64,000 nucleotides of DNA from Ctenosaura bakeri (Eukaryota; Chordata; Lepidosauria; Squamata; Iguanidae): the NCBI GenBank assembly GCA_948474755.1, contig CAOLHI010000392.1, positions 372,001 through 436,000 on the forward strand, given 5' to 3'. Under the pieces are notes generated by a model that worked only from the letters and a program-made list of their open reading frames with translations, was not told where the DNA came from and searched no databases. Numbering within the stretch: the first letter of the stretch is position 1; every line of letters begins with the position of its first letter. Below, one piece after another: positions 1 through 14,723 of the stretch. The translations under genes were made by a program, and so were the position numbers.

Positions 1-1826
1 CATCTCTCAATTTTACTGTACCTGTTCCTTGCCTCTTGCCATTGCTACAAATGGTTTATTTAAAAACACATTAGACTGCCAGTGACAGCCACCAACAGCT
101 AAGCCTAGTCGACATGCAGTGCACCCCTATTGCTAATGAGGTGAAATCCAATTTCTATCAATCCTCTGAACACTCGGAAACCTTTCCTTCCCATATTTCT
201 ATAAAAATAAAAGCCAGTAAGATGTGTCACACGCTACTTTCCCACAGACGAGTAAACTAAAAATATCAGTGATTCAAGAGATACTTTGAGAAATGTGTGG
301 ACTGAGCAATAATAAATGGGTACATTTTCATCTCCTCCTTCCAAAGGAGGAAAGTATTGCTATTTTAACAGCCATCTTGAATTTATTGCAGCTGGAATAG
401 TCAGGTAGTGGTGAATAAGTTATTAAAGTGGGTGCAGGGGAGCTATGTGCAGGGGAGCTATGTACGATGCCTCAACAACAACAAAAAAGTGTTCTAGCTT
501 TTTTTTTTTTGAGCTAAGTCTTTTATTTATTTTTGTCTCTGCTTTCTGTTTTCATTGATAATTAGATGAGGTAAACCTAAGTCTTTGTTGTGCTACATGA
601 GAAATATAACAGTTGTACTATAGTCCAATATAAAACTGAATAGGCTGGCAATCAGCTAGTCTCAACAAATTATCCTACAACAAAAAAGAGTTGGATTGAT
701 TAAGATAGGGCTAATAGAAAAGAATTGTTTTCATGCTGAGAATGTGAGGCAAGTTTCACACTCTCCCAAGAATGCATCACACTCCAGTGTGAAAACAGAA
801 CCTAAAAAGAGGCCCTATAGGCAAAACCAAGATTTCACAACTTGCAGGAGTGCTCCCTCCTGTGTATACCTGTTTGAACATTGAAATCTGTCAAAGAGGC
901 CCTCTTCTGTGTCAATGATTGGAAAGAATACATTATGTGGAGACATGGAAGATGGTGTTTTTGTTGTTGTTGTGCGGCAACCTGGGTCTAGATTGCCCTT
1001 TTCCTGAATCCAATTGATACCAATTGGCATCAATATTGGCCTTCATTTGGTATGAAGTTAAAAGTTGTGCTGTTGCCCTGGGTCTATTGTAAATCCAACA
1101 AAGCAAGAAGACATTGGGTTTAGTATGTTGATACAGAGCAGGCAGTAACCACTGGATAGTTGAAATCAACTCTATGAACAATTGCTGTATATTCCTATGG
1201 GAAGCATGGCATTTGAAGACAAAGCCCATGGGTAGAACTTCCTACTACTGATTTCAAAATGTTCGTACCAAGACAGAGTGTGGAGGAGATAAGGAAGTAA
1301 CTCACATAGAGAAGCAGGAGTGAGAAAAATCTTCAAAGTTTCAGTTGTGTTGTTGCTCTGCAATGACAATGAACTCCGATACTGAGGGCTTGGGGAATGA
1401 GGAAGAATGGGAGCAGGAGCCATGCCCAGAGAAAGTGCCAGGAAAGCCTGACTCATATGTGGAAGTACTATCAGCATCTACTTCACCAGAGGAATAGCCA
1501 CCCCTCCACCCCCACAATCTCCAGCTCTTAGGACAACTCCTCCTTAGAACCCTCCATGTTGCAGGAAGGTTCTTCGCTATTAGCACCTGATAGGCAGCTG
1601 GAAGTTTCCCAGACCCTCTGGAGCCAATGCCTGAGAAATGAGGCATGTGCCTTTTAAATTACAACTTTTCTTCTTTGACAAAAATGCAAAATTAGAGAGA
1701 AATCTTTGGGTGCAGGACTGTTGGCTGCAATTAAAGCCTATGTTTACTAATACAGTGTTCTTAGTTTGCTGCTTTAAGATGCTTAGAGTACATCTTCTGT
1801 GAGCTGCCCAACTGGAAGCTGTCTGT
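1..1826. other. AT-rich non-coding stretch, unclassified
   Basis: No gene is supported here. A 16-bp unit (GTGCAGGGGAGCTATG) is tandemly repeated near 433-464, followed by an (ACA)n run and a T-run near 500. The part from about 1350 to 1760 is richer in C and G and reads like the decayed end of a retroelement (ending near 'ggactgttggctgcaattaaagcc'), but I could not assign it to a family. The short open frames on both strands share no recognisable domain. Confidence 0.5.
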
Positions 1827-1872
1827 ATTCATTCATTCATTCATTCATTCATTCATTCATTCATTCATTCAT
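1827..1872. repeat. (TTCA)n microsatellite
   Basis: About eleven uninterrupted tetranucleotide units (ATTC/TTCA) are seen directly. A much shorter run of the same unit occurs near 8941-8960. Confidence 0.95.
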
Positions 1873-2416
1873 ATGCAGGGTCCTATCCTGGACCAAGAAA
1901 GCCATCGAAAGTGCAACAATATGGAGGAAGGGGTATACAAACACAACTTAATTGCATGCAACTCTTGGCCTAATCTCATGTACCATTTGGCCAAATTTCA
2001 GAAGACCTTTGGAAATGATCACTTCAAACTTCTATCAAGAGTGATTTCCCCTTCCCCCTGGTAGCTTGCTCGGTGGTTAAAAATAAAAATGGTTTTACAT
2101 GTAGGAGACAAGAAGAATGTGGTCATAGCATTGCTTTTTTTTAGCCCCATCCAATTCTGCACAGATAGTTCATGAGCAGAGCAGAACTTGTTCCATTTCC
2201 AAGTTCATTTCCAAGAGTTGCTTCCAAGCTTGAAAACTCTTCATGGCTCAAGATCAGGAAACCTGAAAGATCCATATTTTTCTATACGTGGCCATCCATA
2301 TTGTAACATTTTCAGATGAGACTCAAATCTGAATTCCATTGCCATTTCAGGTTCATCATTTGTCTTTTCATTGGTGGCACACTATCTTTCAGACATTAAT
2401 CTCAGGAAGGCCCATC

Positions 2417-3287
2417 TGTTACTACGGTTATGATATGTCTGGTAAGAGCACTAGATATTGTTTGATATCAAATAATTTGGCTTTTGCTTGACCTTTCTCT
2501 GCCACCCTACTCCATGTGTTTGCAGAGGTCCACCGGACAAGCACATATTAGGTGCGGCCATTAATGGTTGTAAATTCCAAACCTCATTTAGGCAGGCAAC
2601 TTAAGCCTCTTCGATGCTTCAGGGAACAGCTTCTTGCAAACCAGCCTTGCTCAGCGCGAATCTACACAAAGACGCATGGCCGAGTGCCGAGCCATTCCTT
2701 TATGTTGGGCCATTTGCATACCGGCCATACTATTGTCATCCAGCGCTAAGCTCATCACGTAAAACCTGACCTTTTCCAACGCTTTTGTCCAGCTACAAAT
2801 TTCCTTTGTTCTCACCGAGCATGGTATGGCCTGTAGGTAAAATCCACCCTATAAAAGGTCCCCATTTTATAGTCTTCCTCGGATTACTTTGGACTTCCAT
2901 CCCGCCTTGCTGTCGATTTGTCCAGTGAGCTCCCCTCAGCAAACCGTGCTGAGCTTTCTTCCCTGCAACCCCCTCTTCTCTCCAGGACTACGAGACCAAG
3001 TGTCATATTACCCATTCCCCAAAGCTCTCCATTTCTATTTCTCAGTTAGTTAGTGTATGTCATGTCTCTCGTGTTGTTTGTCCTCAATAAATGTTATTTT
3101 TGTTACTTTAAAACTTGTCTGGCTATGCTCTCTGACCTGAAGCCATAGACATAGGGTAAAAGATCCTAGCTAAAGTTACCCTGCCTCTCATTAGCTTAAG
3201 AGAGTGCTCGAGACTAATTTCCCCATCTTGTGTTGCTGTTTGGTTATTTGGGCGCCCCTCCCGGGACCCCCAACATACAGAGTAACA
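2417..3287 (+). mobile_element. Solo LTR of an endogenous retrovirus
   Basis: An 871-bp LTR bounded by a perfect 6-bp inverted repeat (TGTTAC at 2417, GTAACA ending 3287) and flanked by a 4-bp target duplication CATC (2413-2416 and 3288-3291). It carries a TATA box (TATAAAA, 2850-2856) and a polyadenylation signal (AATAAA, 3086-3091) in plus orientation. No gag, pol or env sequence lies on either side, so this is a solo LTR left by LTR-LTR recombination. It aligns throughout with the reverse complement of 20070-20952, which fixes both ends. A 4-bp duplication is typical of gammaretrovirus-like (class I) elements; that class assignment is inference. Short insertions and deletions against the second copy show it is an old insertion. 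Confidence 0.9.
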
Positions 3288-3827
3288 CATCTAGATGGTT
3301 TCTGTGGAAGTGTCATTTGAGTCCCAGGAAAAGACCACCTTATATTGCCAGACTTTTAAAATCTGGTTTCTTTTTTAAAAAATTGTTGTTTTATGTTGCT
3401 TTTATTTAGAATATCTACTTTGTATATTTTTACATTATTTTGTCTTGGACATTTGTAAGTCACAGTGAAAGGCAGAGTAAATAAAGCACCAATATTAATA
3501 ATTTTTTAAAAAATTTAAAAAATACTTAAATATGCAAATCCACATGTAACTCTCTACAGCAGATCTGCAGGGGATCAACTGGAATAGTATCACTGATGGG
3601 CCAAGAAGTGGTTTTGTTTTGTTTTGATTTGCATTTCCTCCAACATTATTCTAAAGAAAATTAGGTATAAGCAGTGAGGGTTGGCTCAGGAAATTTTGCT
3701 GCATGAAACTGAATAGCAAATAGTGGCTTCCTTATTAGTCAAGGTTCATAGCTCTCAAAGCCAATCAACTTACTTTTGCACATGAAGTAGAAAATCCTAC
3801 AGGCACCTCTCCCTGCTTACCTGGTTT
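3288..3827. other. AT-rich non-coding stretch
   Basis: Nothing gene-like is seen. The stretch holds T- and A-rich runs (about 3370-3540) and unique sequence up to the SINE. Confidence 0.5.
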
Positions 3828-4037
3828 TTGTTGTTGTTGTTGTTGTTGTTGTTGTGTGCCTTCAAGTTTTTTTGACTTATGGAGACCCTAAAGTGACTCA
3901 ATTGTAGAGTTTTCTGGGGCTGAGGGTGTGTGACATGCCAAGGTCTCTCAATCGGTTTCCATAATTGACTGGGAAATGAATCCTGGTATCCAAAGTTGCA
4001 GTCCAGTGCTCAGACCACTATACCACACTGGGTCTCT
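3828..4037 (-). mobile_element. Sauria-type tRNA-derived SINE
   Basis: On the minus strand it reads, in order, a tRNA-like head (GTGTGGTATAGTGGTCTGAG with a B-box-like segment), a body, then the tail motif ACTTGAAGGCACACAAC followed by (AAC)n, seen on the plus strand as the (GTT)n run at 3828-3856. This layout is that of squamate Sauria SINEs, which are mobilised by Bov-B LINEs. The copy is diverged. Confidence 0.85.
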
Positions 4038-4918
4038 ATCTGGTGGTAAATAAGAACAATTTTCCACCCAGATTGTGACACCAAAATTCTGTTGCCTGAG
4101 GCAGCAGCCTCATTCTGCCAAATGATTAAGCTGGCCCAGTGTATGATAGCTGGCATGTAAGAATTTACAGAGCGAGAGCCATTCTATTCTGTTGCAGCAA
4201 GAACAACAAAATCCTTTTTTACAACCTTAGAGGATGCCAAGTAAACTTTCAAGGACATCTGTCCATTTCATCAGATGTCAAAATGAAATGAACGGGCAGA
4301 AATTCACAGAAGCTCATGCTCATCGTCTTTAAAAACTCATCGTCTTTAAGGTGCCACAAGATTCTTTGTTATTTTGATCTGTTGGTTTATCAAATGACTC
4401 AACAACTGACCAGGTGACCTATTGTAGTCTTATATTATCTGTTCAGCTGACCTATGAAAACATTGTGTATGTACCCTTTGTGTATAATTAGGAGATTTGA
4501 GGTGTAATGAGGAGGAACTTTTGTAAGACAACTATCTTCAGCCACGAAATAATTTTAACCCTGTTTGCTGGATTTAAGCCTAAGTAAACAAACATGTTGT
4601 TGTTCCTGTGTAGATTGTATGTTGGGTATAGCAGCACCTGGATGAGAGAAATCTATATAATACTTATATCCCACTTTTTTCTTGTCTCACTACAAGGGCT
4701 AGAAGCAAAACACTGGTACTGTAACTGGGTTCCCATTCTGAAGCCAAATGCTACTGCTACATGCTTGCTGAGGAGGAAGATGAGTACAGAGAAATCCAGA
4801 ACAAACTTGGATGTTGATGCAGTTTGTGTTATTCATGTAGCATACTTAAGGTGGAAAAAAAAAGCTCATCATGATGATGTGAAGCAGGCAAGTAGCATTG
4901 TCAAGCTGCTATAATGGA

Positions 4919-5080
4919 GGCCATTTCTGCACAAGACTGTTACAGTGCTATTATTCCACTTTCAACATCCTGTGGAATCCTGGGCTTTGCAGTTTAGGGA
5001 GGGGCAATTTAGGCCCCAGGATTCCATAGGATGTTGAAAGTGGAATCATAGCACTATAACAATCTAGTGCAGAAATGGCC
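4919..5080. mobile_element. Palindromic GGCCATTTC MITE, copy 1
   Basis: The termini GGCCATTTCTGCAC and the reverse complement GTGCAGAAATGGCC enclose two arms sharing the family core (ATTCCACTTTCAACATCCT). Flanks are GGA and AGA, an imperfect 3-bp duplication. The centre is partly deleted. There is no coding capacity, so it is a non-autonomous DNA element. The superfamily is not assigned. Confidence 0.85.
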
Positions 5081-8000
5081 AGAGTCTGGTGACAATCTAT
5101 TAAGGAATTCGGCAGGGGGGAGGGGCTTTAAACTTTTTTTATTTTTATTTTTAATTTTGTTTTTAACAACTGTTACAACTCTTTCAATAATATTACAATA
5201 GTATTACAATAGAATTACAACGTCAACATATCAACTAATATATTTAAAATGTTCCATAGTATAATTAGTTATTTAATTTAGCTGTGTGTTCTCTTAATAG
5301 TAATAATAGAGAGATACCCAAATACTACATAAGGCTAATTTGGAACATTAGGTTCAGAAATTAATTGGATAACATTAGAAACAGGGGGACTAATTCACGA
5401 TTATCAATACTAATATTGGAAATGGTTTAATTAGTCAAATTACTGATATTTAACTCATGGTTTAAAACATTTGGTTGAGGATACTCTATAACTTTTACAA
5501 GAGAATGGCATGGAAGCTATCCTTGTTGAACAACATCATTTCATTATTGGCTCCTATAGATGGACTTATATTTTATCCTTTTGAAGTCGCCTTACTTCAA
5601 CTTAGATTTTCTTTTTATGCTACACAGACTACAAACAACATGTTATGATTGCTGCCTGGGAATGATGGGAATCCAATACATCTGTCAGGATGTAAAAGGC
5701 TGTCCTAAAGCATGGCATCTTATCTTACAAACTCTTCATTTAAGCTGGCCACTTAGCTTTATCTCCCATATCTCACCACTGCCACCAATAGGAACACTTC
5801 CTTCTCTTTTCAAACGCCTTGTTTGTCAAAGGTTGACAAGAAACTATGCCTTTTTGCTAGAGGACACTGATTTGCTGCATGCGCAGCAATAAAAGGACAG
5901 CTACAAAGACCAGTCAATGAAACAAGGATGGAAAATGCCTTATCAGAATTGGTATGAGAGCCTTTGGGCATATGTAAAACATTTTGCTGCACAACTGAAT
6001 CATGGCCTCCCTTCTGATTCTCCACCCCCAGTCAAGATGCAAAATCTGCAACATTCAGTGCTGGAGCTGTATAGAGGAGTCAGAGACCCCATCAGGCGAC
6101 TAACAAGCCCACTATTCTCTACAGACATCTAACCTCAGTTGTATAATCAAAAGGGAATGGATAAAAAGAAGAAGTAGGGGTAAAAAGCAGAATGGCAAGC
6201 ACAGGGAGAAGAGGGAGAGGGATAAGCCAAGAAAGAAGGACATTGAGATGAGGGAAACTTTTCACTCACTTATCTAAGTATATAGCACTGTGTGAGCAAA
6301 ATAAGACTTAAAAAGGGATTCACTGAAGTCACCCCAAGTAAATTACACTAGATTATCTAGAATACAATCAACAGAAGGAGAGTTATTGAAAAAAGTGCCA
6401 ATGTACCTCTCCCCAAGACTCCAAACATTTCCCTTCTATAAAATCCCATGAGACCTGAAATTTTGAAGGAGCCCTGGCTTCTTAAGGTCTTGGTCTCCAA
6501 AAAATCCACTCACCCACATTTCAAATTTCACCTTTTCCTCCTCCTTTTCCATTCTTTGACCATTGTTTCTTCTCTTGTTCTCTTCTGGGAACTAGAAAGG
6601 TCTCTTTATATTTTTAGCCTGCTTTGCAACAGAGCCATGAGGTTTATTTCTTCCGATCCAACTCTTTCTCCTGATACAACAAGCCTTCCCAGTTAACTAA
6701 ATCTGAGAGAGACAGAAGCAGTCATTGTAGTAGCCTAATACAATAAACCATATTTTTAATTTCATAGTTAACTGGGGAATCTTGCAAGTTAGATGAAATG
6801 GTAAGAAAAATCAAGATAGTTTATACCTGACCAATTTAACTGAAACGTTAATACTTTGCTCTGTCAAAACTACATTACATTACTCTACATGTCTAATTTT
6901 CAGTCTAATAAAAAAAATGTCAAATATGATTATTTTTCAGAAGACCATAAAACCATAGAAATAAAATGCATGTACATATTGATGCATATTGTAAAATAAT
7001 TGTTTTTGCTATTGAAATATCTTTGAGAAGAAGGCACTTATAACAGCAAAATATTAAACCCAAAGGATTCACTAAAAGTAGAAGAAATTGACTTCTCAGC
7101 TGCCTTGTAAAGGAACCAATTAACTGTAGTTAAAAATAAAACAACAAATGCCATTAAGACTGCCTTTGATCTAAATTGCACTCTTGAAGTAACAAAAGAC
7201 ATAACTGAAGAAACAGATTAAAAGGTTCTGTCTTTGCAGCTTTTTGTTAAAGAAAAAATTCTGGATGCCAAAAAGGGAAAGATAGTGGCAGTGAAATGAA
7301 CAAACCATTCAACATACCGGTATCTAGCAGGGTAGTCAAAATAGTTATGAACCAGGGTCAAATGTTGCAAACTAACAATTTATAATGAGTATTTATTAAG
7401 TGTCTGCTCTAAATCCCACTGAGGAACAAATTAGCCAAGATGTTTGCCACATAACTTGCCCTTGCAGAATTGCCTTTTCTTTAACAGTAGCTGGCATGAA
7501 TTGGATTGAAATCATACCATGGTGGGGGAGACTTTAGCCATTTACAATCACTGTGGTCCTGCTTGGAATCCCCCCCCCGACTCCTGTTCACTATAGGAAG
7601 AAGGCTTTCATTGGCACCAAAGTTAGGTGACAATTTGGCTTGGATTTTTAAGGGGGCAAAATAATTAAACTCCATTGTGCACCTGAAGTGTCACATTTCA
7701 TTTGACCCTGAAATTAAGAGTTCTCTTAACAACTATATTATTTCAGTAATATAGCTTATTTAAATAACTTAACGTCAGTTCAAACAGTTAAGAACTGCTA
7801 GATCTGCATTTTAGTGCCCCTTTGTATATAACCTTTGTAGAATAGACAGTGCTAGACTTTTCTAAGCAGAGCTAAAATGTGGGCACCACCGCCAGTCTCA
7901 ATGGATGAAAAAGGATAATCATAGCAAAGATACGGGGGATTTCTGTCTCAAACTGCCCCTCAGCGATAAGGGTGAGTAGTGAGGTTCAGTGGCAGAGTTT

Positions 8001-11000
8001 GCTTATATCAACTTTTTGTTCAGTTCACCTGCGATTCGCCAGATTCAATCAGAAGCATTGTTGGCACAGAATAAGTAATATTCTGGACTAGTGATCTGCT
8101 GTTCTAGCTCTTCCTCGCAACAAAGAAAAAATGCTTATGTGACTGAGTTAGAACTTGTGGTACAGGACACAGAACAATTTGTGCTCTTTCTCAAGAGCCA
8201 CCACTCATAGACTGCATTATGGAGACTCACAGGAGAGGGGCAGCAGATGTAGGGGGAGTAAGCGCCATAATAATTGGGGACAATGATCCAGTGAGAATCA
8301 GCTGTTACGTGTCCAAAATATATGTGAGTAAATGTCAAATCCACTCACTGTGCTGCCAGGACTGCCTATAAATACGAATCAGGTAGGCAGGAGTGTAAAG
8401 AGGTTAAATGAAGAAGAACTAAAAGAAGCAAAAATTTGCCAAACTAGCTGAAGCATTTTTTTAAAATCAGGATCAAGCAATACAGTAACTAGAAAACAAC
8501 AACAATAATACTACAAAAATGGTCAGCAAGTACGAGACACTCCTTCTGGCTGAATGTTATGATGGGGAAGAGAGACAGTAAAAAGGAAGGAGAAACTACA
8601 AAGAGATCATTCCCACTTAAAGTCATAGGATTCACCCATCAGTTTTCTGGTAGGCACATAAATCTTTGCTTATTTCATTTTCACACATGAGAAGGAGAAA
8701 TTCCAAATGTTTTCTGTTTTGTTTTGTTTTTGGAGGGGTTTTTGCATTTCAAAATGTTTTTGCAAAGATGTGGTCTGTGGAAAAAAGTATATTTTTTTGC
8801 AAAGTACAGGTCTGGTAGAAAATCATTTTGCTTTGCACAAATACAAATATTTTTTTATGTTGTGAAAGCTGTTTCTGGGAAATAAGAGAGGAAGTAAAAA
8901 ATAGTTAATCTGGGTCTCTGAAATAACTTCAGTAAGAAGATTCATTCATTCATTCATTCTCTTTTCTAGATGCAACATTATGCTTGCATTGGAATGGGAC
9001 TAAACTCCAAGCAAATATAGCTCTTGCTTAAAGATGCCTCACTAAGTGCAAGCAACACTTAATTTTTTCCCCCTTGTGCCAGCATTGTACTTCTAGCATA
9101 ACTGTGACAATTCAGCTAATGTTACATCAATGTAACATGATTCCTATAGCTACATGAAATTATATGCTATTTTTATTTCCATTCAGCAGATTTATGTGAC
9201 AATTTTGTATCAGTTTATTAATTTTGCCATCAAACTTAAAACAGTTTAAGGACCCTCAAGATGCATTATGAATTTTTGGAAGAAATCTCTTCTAAATATG
9301 GACTGATGATTGTGTTTGACAACTATGCTAAAACAAAGTGTTCATAAAAAATGAATGTATAACTGTTGTATTTGTTGTTGTTTTATTTTTATTTTTTTTT
9401 AAAAAGACTACTGCACATATCTACGCTCAGTGGTAGCAGACGTTTTCTGTCAGTGGAGCTGTAAATCCAGCCTGTGCTTTAATTTGAACTTTGAAAGAGC
9501 TCTTTAAGGTGCTGAACCTATTCTGTGGACAGAATATCCTTGGACAGCTTCTTTGCAGTCTGAACCAAACGCCAGGGCAGATTCACTGTTCCTTTGCTAT
9601 GGAAGCCTCAGGCAACCCTACAAGTTCTGCAAGCATAAATCATCATGACTATTATTATTTTTGCTATAGTTGTTGTTGATTGTGGTGGTGGTAGTGGTAA
9701 TAGTTGTAGCAGGAGTAAATTGTACATTTCCCTTTGACTAAACTGGTCCCCAAGGTCGCTTATGTTCATTTCGCATGATAACATAAAGCAATAAACCAAC
9801 AAATACAACCAGAGACCAGCAGATAAAAGCACAAAGAAACCAAAAATGCTACTAAGAGGTTGATTGACAACGAAGTTTTTAGTCATCACCTAAATGAAAA
9901 CAAAGATGGTGGTGCTGCAAAGGGAATTCTAGAATCTCAGCACAATCACAAAGAAAACGTTCTCTTATCTATTTACATTCCACTGAAGAGATAGGTAGAC
10001 AAGCAGCAATGGATTGCTTGAAAATTTTTATATTTACAGAGAAGATCATAGGGGTGGATTTGGTCCTTCATTCAACCTTGGTCTCAGACTACTAAAAGAT
10101 TTAGCAACAGTGCTCCCTAACTTTGTCCAGTGTGTGTAACCTAATAATACTGAAGCTGTTAATACTACATTTATACCAGATTACATAGGTTATTTTATAT
10201 TCTGTCCTTTTTTTTTTTTTAGAATAATCAAACATGAGAACTGAACATGTCATAATGCTCAGTACTACAAAATCATAATTACAGCTACAAGGAGAAATTT
10301 TAAAATATGCCTATTATTTTACCTATCATACTCTAAGCTATCTGAAGACATCTGGATATCTTACATGTTAAAATAAGTGCTTTTGGTTACTAAAGAAATA
10401 ATATAGGTCTTGGTATTTCTGGCCACATAGCACAAGCCAGCTAAAACATGCAAATATATTATCTGCTTGTAGCCTAGGCTGATAATTCATATTTTAATTA
10501 GATTGTTAGTAAATAGTATTCATATCACAACTTCTATTTCGCCCATTTTTAAAATAAAACCATGGAAAATCTTTATTTCAGCAAGGTTCTGCGTCTACTC
10601 CAAAAAGGCTTTGGATTCTGAAGTATTATTTAAATACCTAAGCAGGAGAAAAAAAATAAAGCCTTTCATGCCATGTGGTGCAGTGCGAAACCAAAACGGT
10701 AAATAACTTGCAAGTCTCATTTTTTACTGACTAGACTTTGAAACGGATGCAATCTGCGTAAGCAGTTTTGCAGGGTGCAAGGTTTTGAACTGCAGCACTA
10801 AATCATTCCATAGGTTAGCCTGCTAATGTCGAAAATGATTATAAACATCTCAGTTCATCATATTAATGAGTTATAGTCAATGGGAAAGGACAAAAATCCA
10901 TAACTTTTCCATAAACTTAGTTAAACGTCAAGGTTTTTAAAGGCCTAGTTAGCAAGTATATTAGATGAGATATGTCAGTTTCCCAATTTACGACTCTGAC

Positions 11001-14000
11001 TTGTCTCTTGTGATTCCTTATAGCCTCTAGCCATTCTCCTCTTACCTGAGGCATTCTCTGGCAAAAACCTGATGCTTCCAGTCATTCTGCATTCTTGTGT
11101 TCCTTCAAAAATAATTGGACAGGCAGGTCTCCATAAACAATCATCATTAGTCATAGAAGATACACAGATAAGGACATACCACAAATAAGTTGCCAGAGAA
11201 TATATTCAGCTAAATAACAATAATTTGGGCAGCAAGTGGGGGGGAAAACGTGATTGACAGAGATTTAATGCACTTAACACTTTTCTAGGAGGCTGTTAGA
11301 ATCATGGTTGTTCCTTGATGCTCAGAGAACTCTGCTTCCTGAAAAATGACACTGACATTGACCATTGAGATGGCTGCTGTTCAATAACATGTTCACTCTC
11401 CAGACTGTATGATTAAATTCATTATGGAAACTGTCAGCAGGGAAGAAAAAAATGGAAAATGTCATTAAAAAAGAAACTGGCAGAAAGGATTTTTTTGTTG
11501 TTGTTGTTATTTCAAAAAAAATTAATGCTGAACTCAATTAAAGCATCTGATTTTCATATCCTTGTGCCAGATTACTATGTAAGTTAACAAAATTAAACAG
11601 TTATTACTCTAAACTGACAGCATAGTTGTTCAGAATATGTCTGTGGTTGTATCCAAGTTTCTCAGTAATCCTTGTAATTAAGTAACAATTTCATCTACAG
11701 CCAAGTTAAGATGATGTATCTGGGATCTTGGCCATTTTTGTCACAGCAACACACTGTTTTATGTAGGACTTTAGATGTGATTAGGATCGCAAAACATGAA
11801 AACTTTCAGTTTAATTAATTACAGGACAGGATTGTTTGTTGTGTAAAAATGTTCATTTGAGAAGAGTTACTGACTTTTAAAAATGATCACAGCTATATTT
11901 AAGAATAGCCTGAATTATGCCTGTAATTCAGAAAGCTTATGGAAAAATATAACTGCATGGCATTCAAAAATTTAATACCTCTTTGTTTAAATCAGCAAGC
12001 TACCACCATATGTAGCACTTAGCAACATCTATAATTATTCCCAAGCATTCAATTAATATGAAGGTTAAAAGTAAATAGCAAATATGTTTATAATAATTCT
12101 GAACAAATACAGCTTCAACAAACATGAATTTCTGTATTCAAAGTAATATTCAAAGAAGTATCCATATTTATCTGTACTAGCACATGCATATTTTTTAAAA
12201 AAAGAAGTATGGTAAGTTTTTCTTAATAAGTATAGGGTTTATGAAGTGCATTACTGAGGCAAGTGTATTATATGAAGGGATGTGATATTGAATTTAATTT
12301 AATCATCTACTTTGAAATCTGGTGCTAATAAATCACTACAGTCACATTAATGTGCTTGAGTGGGCTTTAATGCAGCCCTCTGTCAACTCATGAATGCTTA
12401 ACTCATGAATCTACTCAAAGATTTGTTTTTATCTGTGTATGTCAGTGTAACTGCCTGACCCTTTTCTTGATTATGTTTTGAAATCTTTAGTGCCAATCAA
12501 GAAGGACCTGGAATTGAGAGCGGTGCCGTTGTTTGATTCGAACTGTACAGTTGCCGCCTATTTATTTTTCTCTCCTCACCTGCTATGCCCAGGTTTTGAC
12601 ATTAGGAACATTGTGTTTGATATTTTCAGCATTAAAAAACACTTTAGGCTTTGGTTCCACTTTACTCCCAGTCAGAAAGATCAGACAAAGCTCAAGTCAC
12701 ACAGTGAGAAACTTTATACACTGAATGAGACATTATTCATTCCACCAGACTACAAATCAAAGAGTATCTCTTAGGCTGCTTAAAAATTCATTTTAAAATC
12801 TGATCCAGATTGTACTTTTATGGTAATTTCATACCATCAATCATCCTTTTACCTTTAGTCTCTAGGTCCACTGCTTTCCCCATAGATCTCATTCACTCTA
12901 CCTCATTATAATTCTTTAGGTGAAAAAACAGAGTAAGAAACCTTAACAGAAAATGAGAGAAAGATGTAAATTTCTTGAGAAAAGTCAGGTTCACTAAGAA
13001 GCATGGCTAATGATATGTTCTGATCTAGTTTTTTAAAAAAAAAATTAAAAGAAGAGGAGGGGTAGATGGAAGGACAGAATAGAAGTGGAAAACATGTTTC
13101 CCATGCAAATAACTTATTTGTACTTTGCATTCCATCTCAATAACATCATTTATAATACTAAGCTGTCAAAATATGCAGGTATAGGTGGGGGGAAGGACAG
13201 TCCAAACCAGAAAAAGAGAGAGAAAAGATTTTTTGACATTTCCCTGAAACTTTCCTTTAATGAAAGTTTGGAACTTCTTAGGATTCCCTGCATTTTCTCC
13301 TGCACAGATCTGCTGTACTTTTCTTAATTCCTATAATTAGAAGTAGATGCTATATGAAGGTTTCTGGAAAAATAACACTGATTAAACCTCAGCTTCAGAT
13401 TTGCATTACATTATGTGCAGTACAAGCTTACCGATGTGAATTCAGAAGTCTACCATCTACTTCTAAGTAAATGTGTACAGGGTTACAGCTTCAGTTGAAA
13501 TCAGAGCATGGCTTGGCTTCTCTAATACTATATATTAGATACTAATACTTAAGGCTGCATCCTATACACACTTCCTTGGTATAAAGAAACGCTGGACTTA
13601 ATACGGCTTCCTCCTAAGTAAATATCTGTACAATTACACTTCAAGTATTATAAAGAGCTAATCCAATATTTCCACAGCTCAGCATTTTTTTCAATTAATT
13701 TCAGTAAAGGGCATACATTTCAGAGACGCTGATTCAAATTGTAAAACGGTACATGTCTCATAGAAAGCTGTTAAATTTAGTGGCGTTAATACATTTCTTC
13801 ATGCACACCCAATAGACTGAGAATGAATGAAGAGAATAACTATTAACCCACTGGGAAAAGAATTATTTTTCCCTCAGCTCAGTTGGGTAATCTGTATTTC
13901 ATTTCCTAATGCCCTTAACAAAATGTAGCCATAAAGCCCTGCATACAAGTAATAGGCATAATCCCTCCAAAATAGGTTGTTACCAGCACTTAGTGACCGG

Positions 14001-14723
14001 TTTCTTATTTAATAGCCTAAGGGGAAAGGCTTTAAGAAGACTGTGCCAGTGTTTCCTCTCAGGCAATTTAAATGGATGCATTAAGCTGCTTCTCTCCAGT
14101 TTCTCAAATATCAGGAACCTTACAAAATTCTATTCTGAGGGTTAGATGAACCAGCCATAATTTAATATACTTATAATTTATAATTAACATATATATCCAA
14201 TGGGTGGAGAAGGCACAGATGAACAGTTGAAACTCAGAAAATGTTGATTTCATCTCTTCTTCCCATCAAGAAATATTCATTCCAAAATGTCAAATACTCC
14301 GAGTTAACTGTTGATGACCAACAATCAGTACATCAGTGTTCTAACAGAGTAAATCAGCTTGATTGTAGACAATTTTAAACAAATCTCAACTCATTACAAT
14401 GTTTTTAACGCAAAGAAAATGCAAACACAACTTTTTAATAAGATGCTGGAGTTCTGCCTATAATGAAAAAGTAAGTTTCAGTGTGTTGCTGGAACAAAGT
14501 AAACAAAGTAACAAAGTAAAAAAAGGAAAATTATTTTTTTCTATAAAACCATTTCCAGTTGGTTTTAGTCTTTACATCCAATGAAAGAAATAGATATTTC
14601 TATAAAAAGGAAAAAGTGAGTGGGGAAAATGAATATATCTTTACCTATATCTTTTATTTATGGAAAAGTTAAGAAAATAAAACAGAAGCAAACAAAGGAA
14701 GAGTGCTAATGTTCTTCTCTCCT
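5081..14723. other. Long repeat-poor, non-coding stretch
   Basis: No gene, RNA gene or clearly classified mobile element is supported over about 9.6 kb. The part from 5130 to 5250 is T-rich and could be an L1 3' end on the minus strand. The longest open frames (for example 12478-12774 and 5560-5892) show no domain, no splice context and no family resemblance. Diverged copies of a widespread reptilian short repeat (motif 'gcttacttctgagtaaac') may lie near 8975-9050 and 13550-13650. The low density of young repeats is compatible with intron or intergenic DNA under some constraint. Confidence 0.5.

Noticed and set aside
12478..12774. 98-codon open frame in repeat-poor DNA
   Set aside because: No recognisable domain, no splice sites in frame and a composition equal to its surroundings.
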